Source: Candidatus Aminicenantota bacterium (GTDB taxonomy: Bacteria; Acidobacteriota; Aminicenantia; UBA2199). From it: a stretch of 64,000 bases of DNA. Positions within the stretch are counted from its first letter, which is position 1. Every line of letters begins with the position of its first letter. The position numbers were made by a program, and so were the translations under genes. The stretch covers positions 124,001 through 188,000 of the forward strand of contig JAPKZK010000021.1 of the NCBI GenBank assembly GCA_026393835.1, in the 5' to 3' direction. Shown piece after piece: positions 48,668 to 57,089 of the stretch. The notes under the pieces were generated by a model. That model saw only the letters and a program-made list of their open reading frames with translations. It ran no database searches and was not told where the DNA came from.

Positions 48668-48705
48668 AGCCGCGAAGAACACGAAGGACCGCGAAGAAAA
48701 AACGA
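48668..48705. repeat. Dispersed phrase repeat (GCGAAG type)
   Basis: CCGCGAAGAAC, ACGAAGGACC, GCGAAGAAAA in a row. The phrase in the inverse orientation is at 7633-7662, 57055-57083 and, shortened, 8203-8219. Confidence 0.6.
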
Positions 48706-48774
48706 AAGAATCCTTGGAAATGATTTCTTGTGTGTCTCCTTTTCTCCTCTCTCACCGGCGCGGGTACTTTCTTG

Positions 48775-48803
48775 TTGAAAACAATAAAAAATCGTACTAT
48801 AAT
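48775..48803 (+). promoter_or_regulatory. Sigma-70 promoter of the YbaK-like gene
   Basis: TTGAAA (48775-48780), 17 bp, TATAAT (48798-48803), ATG at 48852. Confidence 0.75.
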
Positions 48804-48851
48804 TACATGCGTTAACATTAAAACATATTAACAAAAGTGAAGGAGGGTCAC

Positions 48852-49322
48852 ATGCCTTTAAAAAAATTAATCGATTACCTGGAAGATAACCAGGTGAGAT
48901 TCACTCGCGTCATTCATTCAACCGCGTATACCGCCCAGGTTATTGCCCACCGCGCCCATATTTCGGGCAACGTCCTGGTCAAAACCGTGGTGCTCAAAAA
49001 CCCCCAGGAAAAATTCATAATGGGGGTCATCCCCGCCAATTACCAGGTGGATATGGAAAAAATATCCGAAATCCACGGCGAAAAACTGGAACTGGCGACG
49101 GAAGCGGAATTCGAAAAACTATTCCCCGGCTGCGAAACCGGTGGAATGCCGCCTTTCGGAAACCTCTTCGACCTCCCGGTTTATGTCTCCGAATCCCTGG
49201 CCCAAACCCGGGAAATCGCCTTTAACGCAGGAAACCACAGGGAACTTCTACAAATGTCTTTCGACGACTTCAACAGGTTGGTAAAACCCAACATCGCCGC
49301 CTTCTCAAGAAAAAGAGGTTAA
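48852..49322 (+). CDS. YbaK/ProX-type aminoacyl-tRNA deacylase
   Basis: 156 residues from ATG 48852, which has AAGGAGG about 6 bases upstream; the GTG at 48837 lies before the site. YbaK fold: VRFTRVIHSTAYTAQVIAHRAHISGNVLVKTVVLKNPQEKFIMGVIPANYQVD (with the substrate Lys in VKTVVL), then GCETGGMPPFGNLFDLPVYVSESL (the GG.PPFG loop). It hydrolyses mischarged aminoacyl-tRNA in trans, for example Cys- or Ala-tRNA-Pro. Cytoplasmic, single gene. Confidence 0.87.
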   Translation: MPLKKLIDYLEDNQVRFTRVIHSTAYTAQVIAHRAHISGNVLVKTVVLKNPQEKFIMGVIPANYQVDMEKISEIHGEKLELATEAEFEKLFPGCETGGMPPFGNLFDLPVYVSESLAQTREIAFNAGNHRELLQMSFDDFNRLVKPNIAAFSRKRG

Positions 49323-49397
49323 TTGTTTTTTCCGCTTTTCCGCTCTTCTGCTCTTCCGCTCTCCCTGCTACCTCGCTTGTTTTTTTTTCGTTCCTTA

Positions 49398-49426
49398 TTG
49401 ACTTTTATCTCTATTTCCAATATGAT
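49398..49426 (+). promoter_or_regulatory. Sigma-70 promoter of the efflux operon
   Basis: TTGACT (49398-49403), 17 bp, TATGAT (49421-49426), 36 bases before the chosen start at 49463. Confidence 0.65.
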
Positions 49427-49462
49427 TAGAAACTTAGATAAACATCTCTCGTGGAGGAAAAA

Positions 49463-50827
49463 TTGAAAAGAATCATCCTCGTGATAATTATGTTTGCCGT
49501 AAATGCGTATATGTTCCCCGGCGAAACATTGGAAAAACCGGGTCCGGGACCTAACGTGATGACCCTCGATATTCAACAAGCCACCCAAATGGCCCTGGAA
49601 AACAATAAAAATGTCCTGGCCAGCCAGGAAGAAGTAAATCAATACCGACAACGGGTCTGGCAGAACCTCAATTTCCTGCCCACCGTCACATTGAGCGGCT
49701 TCAAAAACCTGGACGAAAAACTAATGGAACTGGAGATGCCTGCTTTTTTCCCCGGCGATACCCCCCAGCGAGTCACTCTCGATTTTACCAAAAACTACGA
49801 ATTCAGCTTAGAAATCGTACAACCCATATTTGCCGGCGGTAAAATACTCTATTCCTATAAAAACGCCCAACTGGACCTGCGCATCGCCAAAGAAAAACGA
49901 CAAAATACCCGCGAAGATACCATCCTGCAAATCAAAAAAGTTTTTTTCAATATCCTGGTGCTGAAAGAGCTGCTGAAAGCCCATAACGAAGCCCAGGAAC
50001 TGGCCGACACCTATTATAAGAATATCAAAGAGAATTATGAACTGGGCATGACTTCCAAATACGACCTCCTGCGCGCCGAACTGGCCGCCGCTTCCGTGAA
50101 ACCCAATGTTCTGAAAACGGAAAAGCTCCTCAACCTTTCCATCTTAAACCTGAAATTCATGACCGGCATCCCCGAAGAAACCTCGCTGGATATCCAGGGA
50201 ACTTTCGATTACAGCAACCGGTCCCTGGAACTGGCAAACCTGGTTAAAAAAGCCCTGACCAACCGCTCCGAACTCCGCCAACTGGAAATGCAAATAAACA
50301 AAACAAGCAACCTGCTGAAAATGGCCTACGGCCAATTCCTGCCCAATGTCTCCCTGATCGCCTCCTACAGTTACAGATCCGATCTATTTAATTTGAAGAA
50401 AAAAAACTGGGAAAACTATTACACCATTAACCTGGGCGTCCAATTCCCCATCTTCACCCAATTCAAACGCACTGCCCAGGTAGGGGAACTGAGGGTTATG
50501 AAAAGAATCCTGGACCTCAATTACCAACAACTCCAGGACGCTACCAAACTCCAGGTCCGGGACCTGTACATGACCATAGAAGAAGAATACCGGAATATCC
50601 AGGCCGGACAAAAAAATATCGAAACCGCCGCGGAAGGACTGAGGACCGCGGAATTAACCTATAAAGAAGGGTTGATCACCCTCCTCGAATTAAACGCCTC
50701 CACCGGCGATTTAACCAAAGCCAAAGTCAATTTCTTCCAGGCCGTATACAATTATAATATCGCCGCCGCCGAACTGGAAAAAATCGTCGGCCTTAAAACA
50801 ACCGAAAACACCGAAGGAGAGAAATAA
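49463..50827 (+). CDS. TolC-family outer-membrane efflux protein
   Basis: 454 residues from TTG 49463 (GGAGG at 49453-49457, 5 bases before; the upstream GTG overlaps the site). Signal peptide about 1-18. Long alpha-helical repeats, QATQMALENNKNVLASQEEVNQYRQRVWQNLNFLPTVTLSGF and a second half from about 240 with ELRQLEMQINKTSNLLKMAYGQFLPNVSLIASYSY, are the outer-membrane factor pattern. It forms the trimeric exit duct for the RND pump. Its stop overlaps the ATG of the adaptor gene by one base. Confidence 0.9.
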   Translation: MKRIILVIIMFAVNAYMFPGETLEKPGPGPNVMTLDIQQATQMALENNKNVLASQEEVNQYRQRVWQNLNFLPTVTLSGFKNLDEKLMELEMPAFFPGDTPQRVTLDFTKNYEFSLEIVQPIFAGGKILYSYKNAQLDLRIAKEKRQNTREDTILQIKKVFFNILVLKELLKAHNEAQELADTYYKNIKENYELGMTSKYDLLRAELAAASVKPNVLKTEKLLNLSILNLKFMTGIPEETSLDIQGTFDYSNRSLELANLVKKALTNRSELRQLEMQINKTSNLLKMAYGQFLPNVSLIASYSYRSDLFNLKKKNWENYYTINLGVQFPIFTQFKRTAQVGELRVMKRILDLNYQQLQDATKLQVRDLYMTIEEEYRNIQAGQKNIETAAEGLRTAELTYKEGLITLLELNASTGDLTKAKVNFFQAVYNYNIAAAELEKIVGLKTTENTEGEK

Positions 50828-51936
50828 TGAAAATAAAAGCAGCAATGATAACATCCCTGGCCTTAGCCGTTTGCGTCGTATTCACCGGCTGCTCAAACAA
50901 GAACGGGGATAAGAAAGTCGTTTATGAGAAAAAACCCCTCCAGGTAAAAGTAGAGAAAGTCCACCGTGGTGTATTGACCCAGGAATTAAGTTATAAAGGC
51001 ACTGTATTGCCCTGGCAAAGGGCCAATATCGGACCCGACGCCGCCGGCCGGGTCTTGAAAATCTACAAGAAACCGGGCGATATCGTTAATAAAGATGCAC
51101 TGCTGGCCGAACTGGATACCACTACTTTAAAACTCCAGGTGAACCAGGCCGACGCCGGCCTGGCCGTAGCAAAGGCGGCGTACAAAGACGCTTTGCTCAA
51201 TCACCAACGGTTACAAAAACTGTACGAAAAGACCGCCGTCTCCCAGATGCAGTTAGAAAAGGCGGCGCTGGCCCTGGAAGCGGCGGATACCCAACAAAAA
51301 AGCGCGGAAGCGGCTTTAAATACCGTGAAACATATGCTTAATATGTCTTATATGCGCGCCCCCTTCGCCGGCATTATCACCTCAAAAAACATGGAGGAAG
51401 GCGATGTCATCAATCCCATGATGGGAATGAGCATGGGCAACTCCGGCGTATTAACGCTCATGGACTTGAAAAAAATAAAAATAACCCTGGATGTCCCCTC
51501 CGAAGACATCGAAAAAATAAAGATCGGCCAGAAATGTTTCGTCAAGGTCGATACCTATCCCGGCGACGTGTTCGATGGCGAGATCTATTCCAGGAACCTG
51601 GCGGCGGACACGATCTCTAAAACCTTCAAGGTAGAAGTCAAGGTGGACAACCCGGATATTAAAATCAAGGCCGGCGTCTTTGCCGAAGTCAAGGTGGAAA
51701 TTTTCAGCAAGGAAAATGTATTGCTGCTGCCCATGTCGGCGTTAATCGAGCAAGGCGATTCCACTTCTGTCGTCCTCTACAATAACGGCGTAGCCAAATA
51801 TAAAAATATAAAAGTCGGCCAGCGGAATGACGGGTTGTTCGAAATCCCGGAAGGCCTCGAAGAAGGCCAACTGGTAGTGGTTGAAGGCAATTACGATTTG
51901 AAAGAAGGCACACTCCTTGCCTTACAGGAGATTTAG
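50827..51936 (+). CDS. RND efflux periplasmic adaptor (membrane fusion) lipoprotein
   Basis: 369 residues. Signal peptide with lipobox FTGC (Cys22). Then VEKVHRGVLTQELSYKGTVLPWQRANIGPDAAGRVLKIYKKPGDIVNKDALLAELDTTTLKLQV (lipoyl half), an alpha hairpin at about 100-155, the second lipoyl half MSYMRAPFAGIITSKNMEEGDVINP, and the beta-barrel domain. It links the TolC-like and RND proteins. It begins on the last base of the preceding stop and ends directly before the RND gene. Confidence 0.92.
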   Translation: MKIKAAMITSLALAVCVVFTGCSNKNGDKKVVYEKKPLQVKVEKVHRGVLTQELSYKGTVLPWQRANIGPDAAGRVLKIYKKPGDIVNKDALLAELDTTTLKLQVNQADAGLAVAKAAYKDALLNHQRLQKLYEKTAVSQMQLEKAALALEAADTQQKSAEAALNTVKHMLNMSYMRAPFAGIITSKNMEEGDVINPMMGMSMGNSGVLTLMDLKKIKITLDVPSEDIEKIKIGQKCFVKVDTYPGDVFDGEIYSRNLAADTISKTFKVEVKVDNPDIKIKAGVFAEVKVEIFSKENVLLLPMSALIEQGDSTSVVLYNNGVAKYKNIKVGQRNDGLFEIPEGLEEGQLVVVEGNYDLKEGTLLALQEI

Positions 51937-54900
51937 ATGAAGATCGTTGACTATTCATTAAAGAATCGCGTTACCGTATCCATGGTAGTAGTGGTTCTCA
52001 TTATATTCGGTCTCATTACCTATGACCGGTTGGGACTGGACATGCTTCCGGATATGGAAGCCCCATTTATTTCGGTAATTACTACTTACAGCGGCGTTTC
52101 CTCCGAGGATATCGAGCAAAATGTCACGCGGCCGCTGGAACAGTGGGTATCCACCGTTACCGGCGTTAAAGATATCAAGTCTGTTTCGCAAGAAGGAATG
52201 TCCGCCTTAATGGTGGAATTCGAATCCGGGGCCAACCTCGATTTCGCCGCCCAGGACATCCGGGACAAGATCGGTATGTTCGAGGAATTTTTACCCGAAG
52301 GCGCCAAGAAACCCCTGGTGGTGAAATTCAATTTTGCCGATATGCCCATTATGATGTACGGTATCACCGGCGGAAAACGGGACTTAAAAGCCTTAAAGAA
52401 TTATATCGATACGGAAGTGGCCACGCGGTTGGAAAGAATCGACGGCGTTGCTTCGGCTATTGTATTTTCACCCGAGGAAGCCGAAATATTGGTCAACGTG
52501 GACAAAGGCAAACTTGAAGCCCGCGGCCTCTCCATCCGCCAGGTGGAAGGCGCTATCCAGGCCTCCAATATCAACCTGCCCTCAGGCTACCTGGTTGAAA
52601 ACCACAAAGAATATCTCATCCGCACCCTTGGTCAATTCGAGGCAGTAGCCCCGATTAAAGACATCGTGGTGGGCGCCGGGCAGCGGGGCGAACCCATCTT
52701 TTTAAGAGATATCGCCGATGTAACCGAAACCGCCAGGGAGGTCCGCAACCTCGTCAGGATCAACGGCACAAAAGGCATCATGATGGTGATTACCAAAAGT
52801 TCCGGTTCTAACACCGTGCTGGTGGCCCAGGCGGTTAAAGAAACGCTGGAAAAAATCAAACCCACCCTGGATAAAGACCTGTCCTTCAACGTCGCCCTGG
52901 ATTTTTCCCGCATCATCAAAATAGTGGCTTCCAGGAGCTCGGATGATATCATTACCGGCGGCATCCTGGCCATGCTCTTGATCTTCTTGTTCCTGCGAAA
53001 TATTCGACCCACATTGGCCATCGGGATCACTATTCCTCTTTCCATTCTCACATCCTTTATCGCCCTTTATATGGTGAATTATACTCTCAACCTTATCACT
53101 ATCGGGGGGTTGGCATTAGGGGTAGGGATGCTGGTGGACAATGCCGTGGTGGTCATTGAAAACATATACCGGCACCTGGAAGAAGGCAAATCCCCACATG
53201 AGGCCGCCGGCATCGGGACATCGGAAGTCGGCCTGGCCATCAGCGGTTCCACCTTCACCACCATCGCCGTGTTTTTTCCCATGATGTTTGCCACGGGAGT
53301 ATCCGGCACCTTTTCCCGCGGCCTGGCCGTGTCCGTGTCTATTCCCCTACTGGCCTCCCTGCTTATCGCCCTAACCATCATTCCCTTGCTGGCCTCCTGG
53401 CTGTTCTCCGTGGGTAAGAAAAAAAAGCAAGCAGGTCAGTCAAACTATGTCACCATCGGTTCCCAACAGTTTATGAAATTTCAAAACTTCTATAAACAAC
53501 TCCTCATTAAATCTCTAAAAAAACGCAAAACAGTTCTCTTATCCGTTTTACTGGTTTTTCTATTATCGATAGTCGTCGCGTTTTTCCTGGGCGCCGAGTT
53601 TATGCCCAAGAGCGATAATGCCATGATCTTTTTAAAATTAAAAATGCCGGTGGGCGCCAGCGTGGAGGAAACCGACCGGGTCATCAAATATGTGGAAGCC
53701 CAGTCCCTTAAAGAGAAAAATGTCTTATCCACCATGGTGAGCGTGGGTCTTAACGAGCAGAATGCCCATGATTCGGCTTCCGGGTTTAACCCTTCCGGCT
53801 CCTATGAAGGCATTGTCTGGTCTTACCTCACTACCAAGAGTCAACGGAAAATCTCCGACCAGGAGATTTTGGAACAGTGGCGCCAATATTTCCCGGAACT
53901 TAAGGACGGCAAGATGCAATTTGTCGATATTGCCTCCATGTCCATGATGGGTAATACTTCTTCCAGCCCCATTGAAATAAATGTTTTCGGCAGAGACCTT
54001 AAGAAATTAAAAGAAATCGCCTTAAGAATAAAAAAAGATATCCTCAACGTGAAGGGTATCCGGGATGTGGAAATTTCCCTGGATGAGAGTAAACCGGAAA
54101 TCGAATTGAGGATTAAAAAAGAGGAAGCATCCAAACTGGGTTTGACCCCTTACGATATTTCCCGGCAGGTGCAGACCTTTACCATCGGCACGGTGGTATC
54201 ACGGATCATGCTGGAAGGTGAAGAACGGGAAATTCGGGTCCGATTAAATCGTGAGGATCGCAGCAGCGCCGATGCATTGAAGAAATTACCTATCATAACG
54301 CCCCAGGGAACCAAAGTTTATCTTTCCCAGGTCGTCGATTTCCAGCGTACGCTTGGCGCCGTTAAGATCGACCGCGAGAACCAGGTAAGAAAAGTCAGCG
54401 TTAACGCCAATTATGTGGATAGGGACCTGGGGGGTATCGTCAAAGAAATTACCGAACGGACCAAGGCGATTACCGAGAGTCTCCCTGAAGGGTATTTCAC
54501 CCTGATGGGCGGCGCTTACCAGGATATGCAAGAATCCTTCAAGACCATGGCTTTTGCTTTGCTGTTGTCCCTGGTGCTGGTGTATGCGGTTATGGCTTCT
54601 CAATTTGAAAGTTTCAAGTATCCTTTCATCATTATGTTTACGATTCCCCTGGGTTTGATCGGGGTGGTGTTTTCGCTGGCCATCGCCGGGAAGAACATCA
54701 GTTTACCGGCCATAATGGGCTTTATCATGTTGGGTGGAATCGTGGTGAATAATGGGATTGTTATGGTGGATTACATTAACCAATTGATTGGGCGTGGGGT
54801 GCACAAATTTGAAGCCGTGGTGGATGGAGCGGCGGTGAGGTTGCGTCCGGTTTTGATTACATCATTAACCACCATCATCGGGATGTTTCCCATGGCCATT

Positions 54901-55035
54901 TCTTCGTCCGAAGGGTCTGAGATGCGTTCACCTATGGCGATCGCATTAATGGGAGGTCTAACCGCGGCGACGTTTTTGACGTTGTTTATCGTTCCCATCA
55001 TTTACTCGTATTTTGCAAAGATAGAAACGAAATAA
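51937..55035 (+). CDS. RND efflux transporter permease
   Basis: 1032 residues, the AcrB/HAE-1 length. TM1 near 12-30, then a periplasmic porter domain (ETITYSGVSSEDIEQNVTRPLEQ-like ISVITTYSGVSSEDIEQNVTRPLEQWVSTVTGV). TM2-6 are about 335-480 with GLALGVGMLVDNAVVVIENIYRHLEEGK, carrying the proton-relay Asp. The second half has the same order and ends TM7-12 with GGIVVNNGIVMVDYINQLIGRGVHKFEAVVDGAAVRLRPVLITS. It works with the two upstream products as a tripartite pump; drug or metal class is not decided by sequence. Start codon follows the adaptor stop without a gap. Confidence 0.93.
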   Translation: MKIVDYSLKNRVTVSMVVVVLIIFGLITYDRLGLDMLPDMEAPFISVITTYSGVSSEDIEQNVTRPLEQWVSTVTGVKDIKSVSQEGMSALMVEFESGANLDFAAQDIRDKIGMFEEFLPEGAKKPLVVKFNFADMPIMMYGITGGKRDLKALKNYIDTEVATRLERIDGVASAIVFSPEEAEILVNVDKGKLEARGLSIRQVEGAIQASNINLPSGYLVENHKEYLIRTLGQFEAVAPIKDIVVGAGQRGEPIFLRDIADVTETAREVRNLVRINGTKGIMMVITKSSGSNTVLVAQAVKETLEKIKPTLDKDLSFNVALDFSRIIKIVASRSSDDIITGGILAMLLIFLFLRNIRPTLAIGITIPLSILTSFIALYMVNYTLNLITIGGLALGVGMLVDNAVVVIENIYRHLEEGKSPHEAAGIGTSEVGLAISGSTFTTIAVFFPMMFATGVSGTFSRGLAVSVSIPLLASLLIALTIIPLLASWLFSVGKKKKQAGQSNYVTIGSQQFMKFQNFYKQLLIKSLKKRKTVLLSVLLVFLLSIVVAFFLGAEFMPKSDNAMIFLKLKMPVGASVEETDRVIKYVEAQSLKEKNVLSTMVSVGLNEQNAHDSASGFNPSGSYEGIVWSYLTTKSQRKISDQEILEQWRQYFPELKDGKMQFVDIASMSMMGNTSSSPIEINVFGRDLKKLKEIALRIKKDILNVKGIRDVEISLDESKPEIELRIKKEEASKLGLTPYDISRQVQTFTIGTVVSRIMLEGEEREIRVRLNREDRSSADALKKLPIITPQGTKVYLSQVVDFQRTLGAVKIDRENQVRKVSVNANYVDRDLGGIVKEITERTKAITESLPEGYFTLMGGAYQDMQESFKTMAFALLLSLVLVYAVMASQFESFKYPFIIMFTIPLGLIGVVFSLAIAGKNISLPAIMGFIMLGGIVVNNGIVMVDYINQLIGRGVHKFEAVVDGAAVRLRPVLITSLTTIIGMFPMAISSSEGSEMRSPMAIALMGGLTAATFLTLFIVPIIYSYFAKIETK

Positions 55036-55055
55036 AAACAGAAGTTTTAGGAGGT

Positions 55056-55085
55056 GTCGGAACCCTTTTTCAAAAGGGTTCTGAC
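55056..55085. terminator. Strong stem-loop between convergent genes
   Basis: GTCGGAACCCTTTT, 2-base loop, AAAAGGGTTCTGAC (14-bp stem with one G-T). It lacks a U-run on either side, so it may be a dispersed dyad or a weak bidirectional terminator for the RND operon and the AmpG-like gene. Confidence 0.5.
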
Positions 55086-55114
55086 CCGCCGGGGGCAAAG
55101 GGAATAATTATAAA

Positions 55115-56599
55115 TTATAAATTGTTATCGGAGAGATAAGGGAGGAACGGGATGAAAACCATTGCCGGGATAGAGATAACGAAACTCAGCCCGAACAGCC
55201 AGGCGTAACCCAACCACCCGGCCACAAGCCCGCCGAAGACGCCGGCAAAAATAGCGCTGAGGTTCCATAGGCCGGAACCGATGGCATAGTGGGCCGCTTT
55301 AAACTCCGCGTGGCAAATCCGCATGACGTATGTCGTCAGCACAGCCGTTCCCAGGCCTCCGGCAAATTGATCGAAAGCATGGACACCGGCCGCCAACGCC
55401 AGGTTGGCCGTTCCGATACTGATGGGCGTCGCCGCATCGGTATTGATTTTTAAGAAATACGAAACATGGATGGCCAGCGCCATATAAATAATATTGGTGC
55501 AATTTTGGGCCATGATAAAGGGCCAGATAACGCGTTTCAGGCTAAAGCGTGAAATCATCCAGCCGCCCAGCATGGCGCCGGCAATAGAGGCGGGGAGTCC
55601 CACGAAGCTGATCCACCCGTAATGAACTTTGATGCCCAGGTCAACGATAAAGGGCGCCACCATGGTGGCCAGGGTCCATTCACCTACCCGGAGTAGAATA
55701 ATAAACAAAAGGATGGTGGTTATTTTTTCCCGTTCCATGAAATAAACGAAGGATTTCCCATAGAAAGAATCCGGGTCGCGGGTGATAAATGCTTTGAGTC
55801 TTTTACGGAATATACCCACCAGGACCAGGGCCAGCAGCAGCAGCAGCGCCACCCAATGAGAGAAATAGATATTTTTCAACAGGGGAACGCTGTTTTGCAG
55901 CTCCTTATAAAAGGGGGATTGGAAGAAATACCTGACCGCGATGATCAAAGAGACTGTTCCCAGGAGAAACAGGAAAGTCTTAACCCGCAGGCCCCTGAGG
56001 AAGAGGTCTTTTATTTTCTTTTTTTGCGGTTCCACATCTGTAAGGAAGAAAAGGTTGAAAAGGAAAAAGGCAGCGAAGATAATGGCGGCGGCAAAAAAGG
56101 CGGCGAACCAGCTCCATTTAGCGCCGATGGTAACGATAACCAGGGTTCCCACGCCCATGGCGACGCGGTAGGCCATTGTCCGGAAGCCCACGAATTTCGC
56201 CTGTCCCTCTTTGTCCAGGGCTTCCATATAATAGCCGTCGATGGCCACATCGTTGGTGGCGGCGATAAAGGCGCCGATGAAAAAAAGCACCGCGATTAAT
56301 TGGACGTTGTTTTTCAAGGGAACCACCAGTGCCGCCGCCACGATAATGACCATAAAGAGCGCTTGCATGGTCAGCATCCATTTGCGTTTGGTGCTGTATT
56401 CATCCACCTGTGGACCCCACAGGAATTTCAATATCCAGGGGATACTGAAAAAATTAACCAGGCCGATGGACTCCAGGGAAACCTTCATATCCCTGAAAAA
56501 AACGGAAGATACGGTACGGATGAGGATGTATGGAAAGCCCTCGGTAAAATAGGTGGAGAATGTCCAGAGGTAGTTTTTATCCCATTTGGTTTTTTTCAT
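55115..56599 (-). CDS. AmpG-like MFS permease
   Basis: 494 residues with 12-14 helices. TYFTEGFPYILIRTVSSVFFRD at the start, then IPWILKFLWGPQVDEYSTKRKW (the KF.WGP..D motif of AmpG/PAT permeases) and AATNDVAIDGYYMEAL (A..DVA.DGY), then a GFRTMAYRVAMGVG helix. AmpG carries muropeptides into the cytoplasm for wall recycling; other PAT members carry acetyl-CoA. The family is clear but the substrate is not. With a class D beta-lactamase in the same window, a role in wall signalling would be interesting, but the genes are 24 kb apart. Confidence 0.8.
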   Translation of the reverse strand: MKKTKWDKNYLWTFSTYFTEGFPYILIRTVSSVFFRDMKVSLESIGLVNFFSIPWILKFLWGPQVDEYSTKRKWMLTMQALFMVIIVAAALVVPLKNNVQLIAVLFFIGAFIAATNDVAIDGYYMEALDKEGQAKFVGFRTMAYRVAMGVGTLVIVTIGAKWSWFAAFFAAAIIFAAFFLFNLFFLTDVEPQKKKIKDLFLRGLRVKTFLFLLGTVSLIIAVRYFFQSPFYKELQNSVPLLKNIYFSHWVALLLLLALVLVGIFRKRLKAFITRDPDSFYGKSFVYFMEREKITTILLFIILLRVGEWTLATMVAPFIVDLGIKVHYGWISFVGLPASIAGAMLGGWMISRFSLKRVIWPFIMAQNCTNIIYMALAIHVSYFLKINTDAATPISIGTANLALAAGVHAFDQFAGGLGTAVLTTYVMRICHAEFKAAHYAIGSGLWNLSAIFAGVFGGLVAGWLGYAWLFGLSFVISIPAMVFIPFLPYLSDNNL

Positions 56600-56609
56600 T
56601 TGTTTTCCT

Positions 56610-57041
56610 TTAATGCTTGGGCTTACCGGGTTTATACTTTATCTCCATACCGGGGGCGTTTTCGGGGCGTCTTTTGAACCCGTACTTTTCATAAAACCCG
56701 GCCTTGCCTTTGGCGGAAAAGAGCTGGATATCCCTTATTTTCGCCCCCACACAAACATCGGTTAACATTTTCAAAATCTCTTTGCCGATGCCGCGGCCCT
56801 GGTACTCGGGCAGAACGATCATTTCCGTAATCAAGGCGTGCAATTTGCCGTCCGAAATGACGCGGCCAAATCCCACTAATTTTTCACCGTCATAAGCAGC
56901 GCACATATACCGGCTATTGCCCATGGCCCGGTGAAATTCATACTTATCGAGTCCATACTCCTCGTTCCAACCGGTGCTCTCAAACAATGTGAAAAAATCT
57001 TCCACATTGGGCAGTGAGTTTTCTTCATAAATAATACTCAT
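56610..57041 (-). CDS. GNAT-family N-acetyltransferase
   Basis: 143 residues. The GNAT motif A is MIVLPEYQGRGIGKEILKML, with QGRGIG at 81-86 (acetyl-CoA pyrophosphate loop), and motif B is LFSAKGKAGFYEKYGFKRRP. The start MSIIYEENSLPNVEDFFTLFESTGWN is typical of the small cytoplasmic group. Substrate unknown. It is on the same strand as and 10 bp upstream of the AmpG-like gene, so they may be co-transcribed. Confidence 0.85.
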   Translation of the reverse strand: MSIIYEENSLPNVEDFFTLFESTGWNEEYGLDKYEFHRAMGNSRYMCAAYDGEKLVGFGRVISDGKLHALITEMIVLPEYQGRGIGKEILKMLTDVCVGAKIRDIQLFSAKGKAGFYEKYGFKRRPENAPGMEIKYKPGKPKH

Positions 57042-57089
57042 TACTTAACTTCCTCTTCGCGTGTCTTCGCGTCCTTCGCGGCTAATTTT

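Noticed and set aside
48317..48818. 121- and 165-codon minus-strand frames in array 5
   Set aside because: Repeat translation (GNVTLHLGFSLPKN type) with two frames open at once; no start signal or family.
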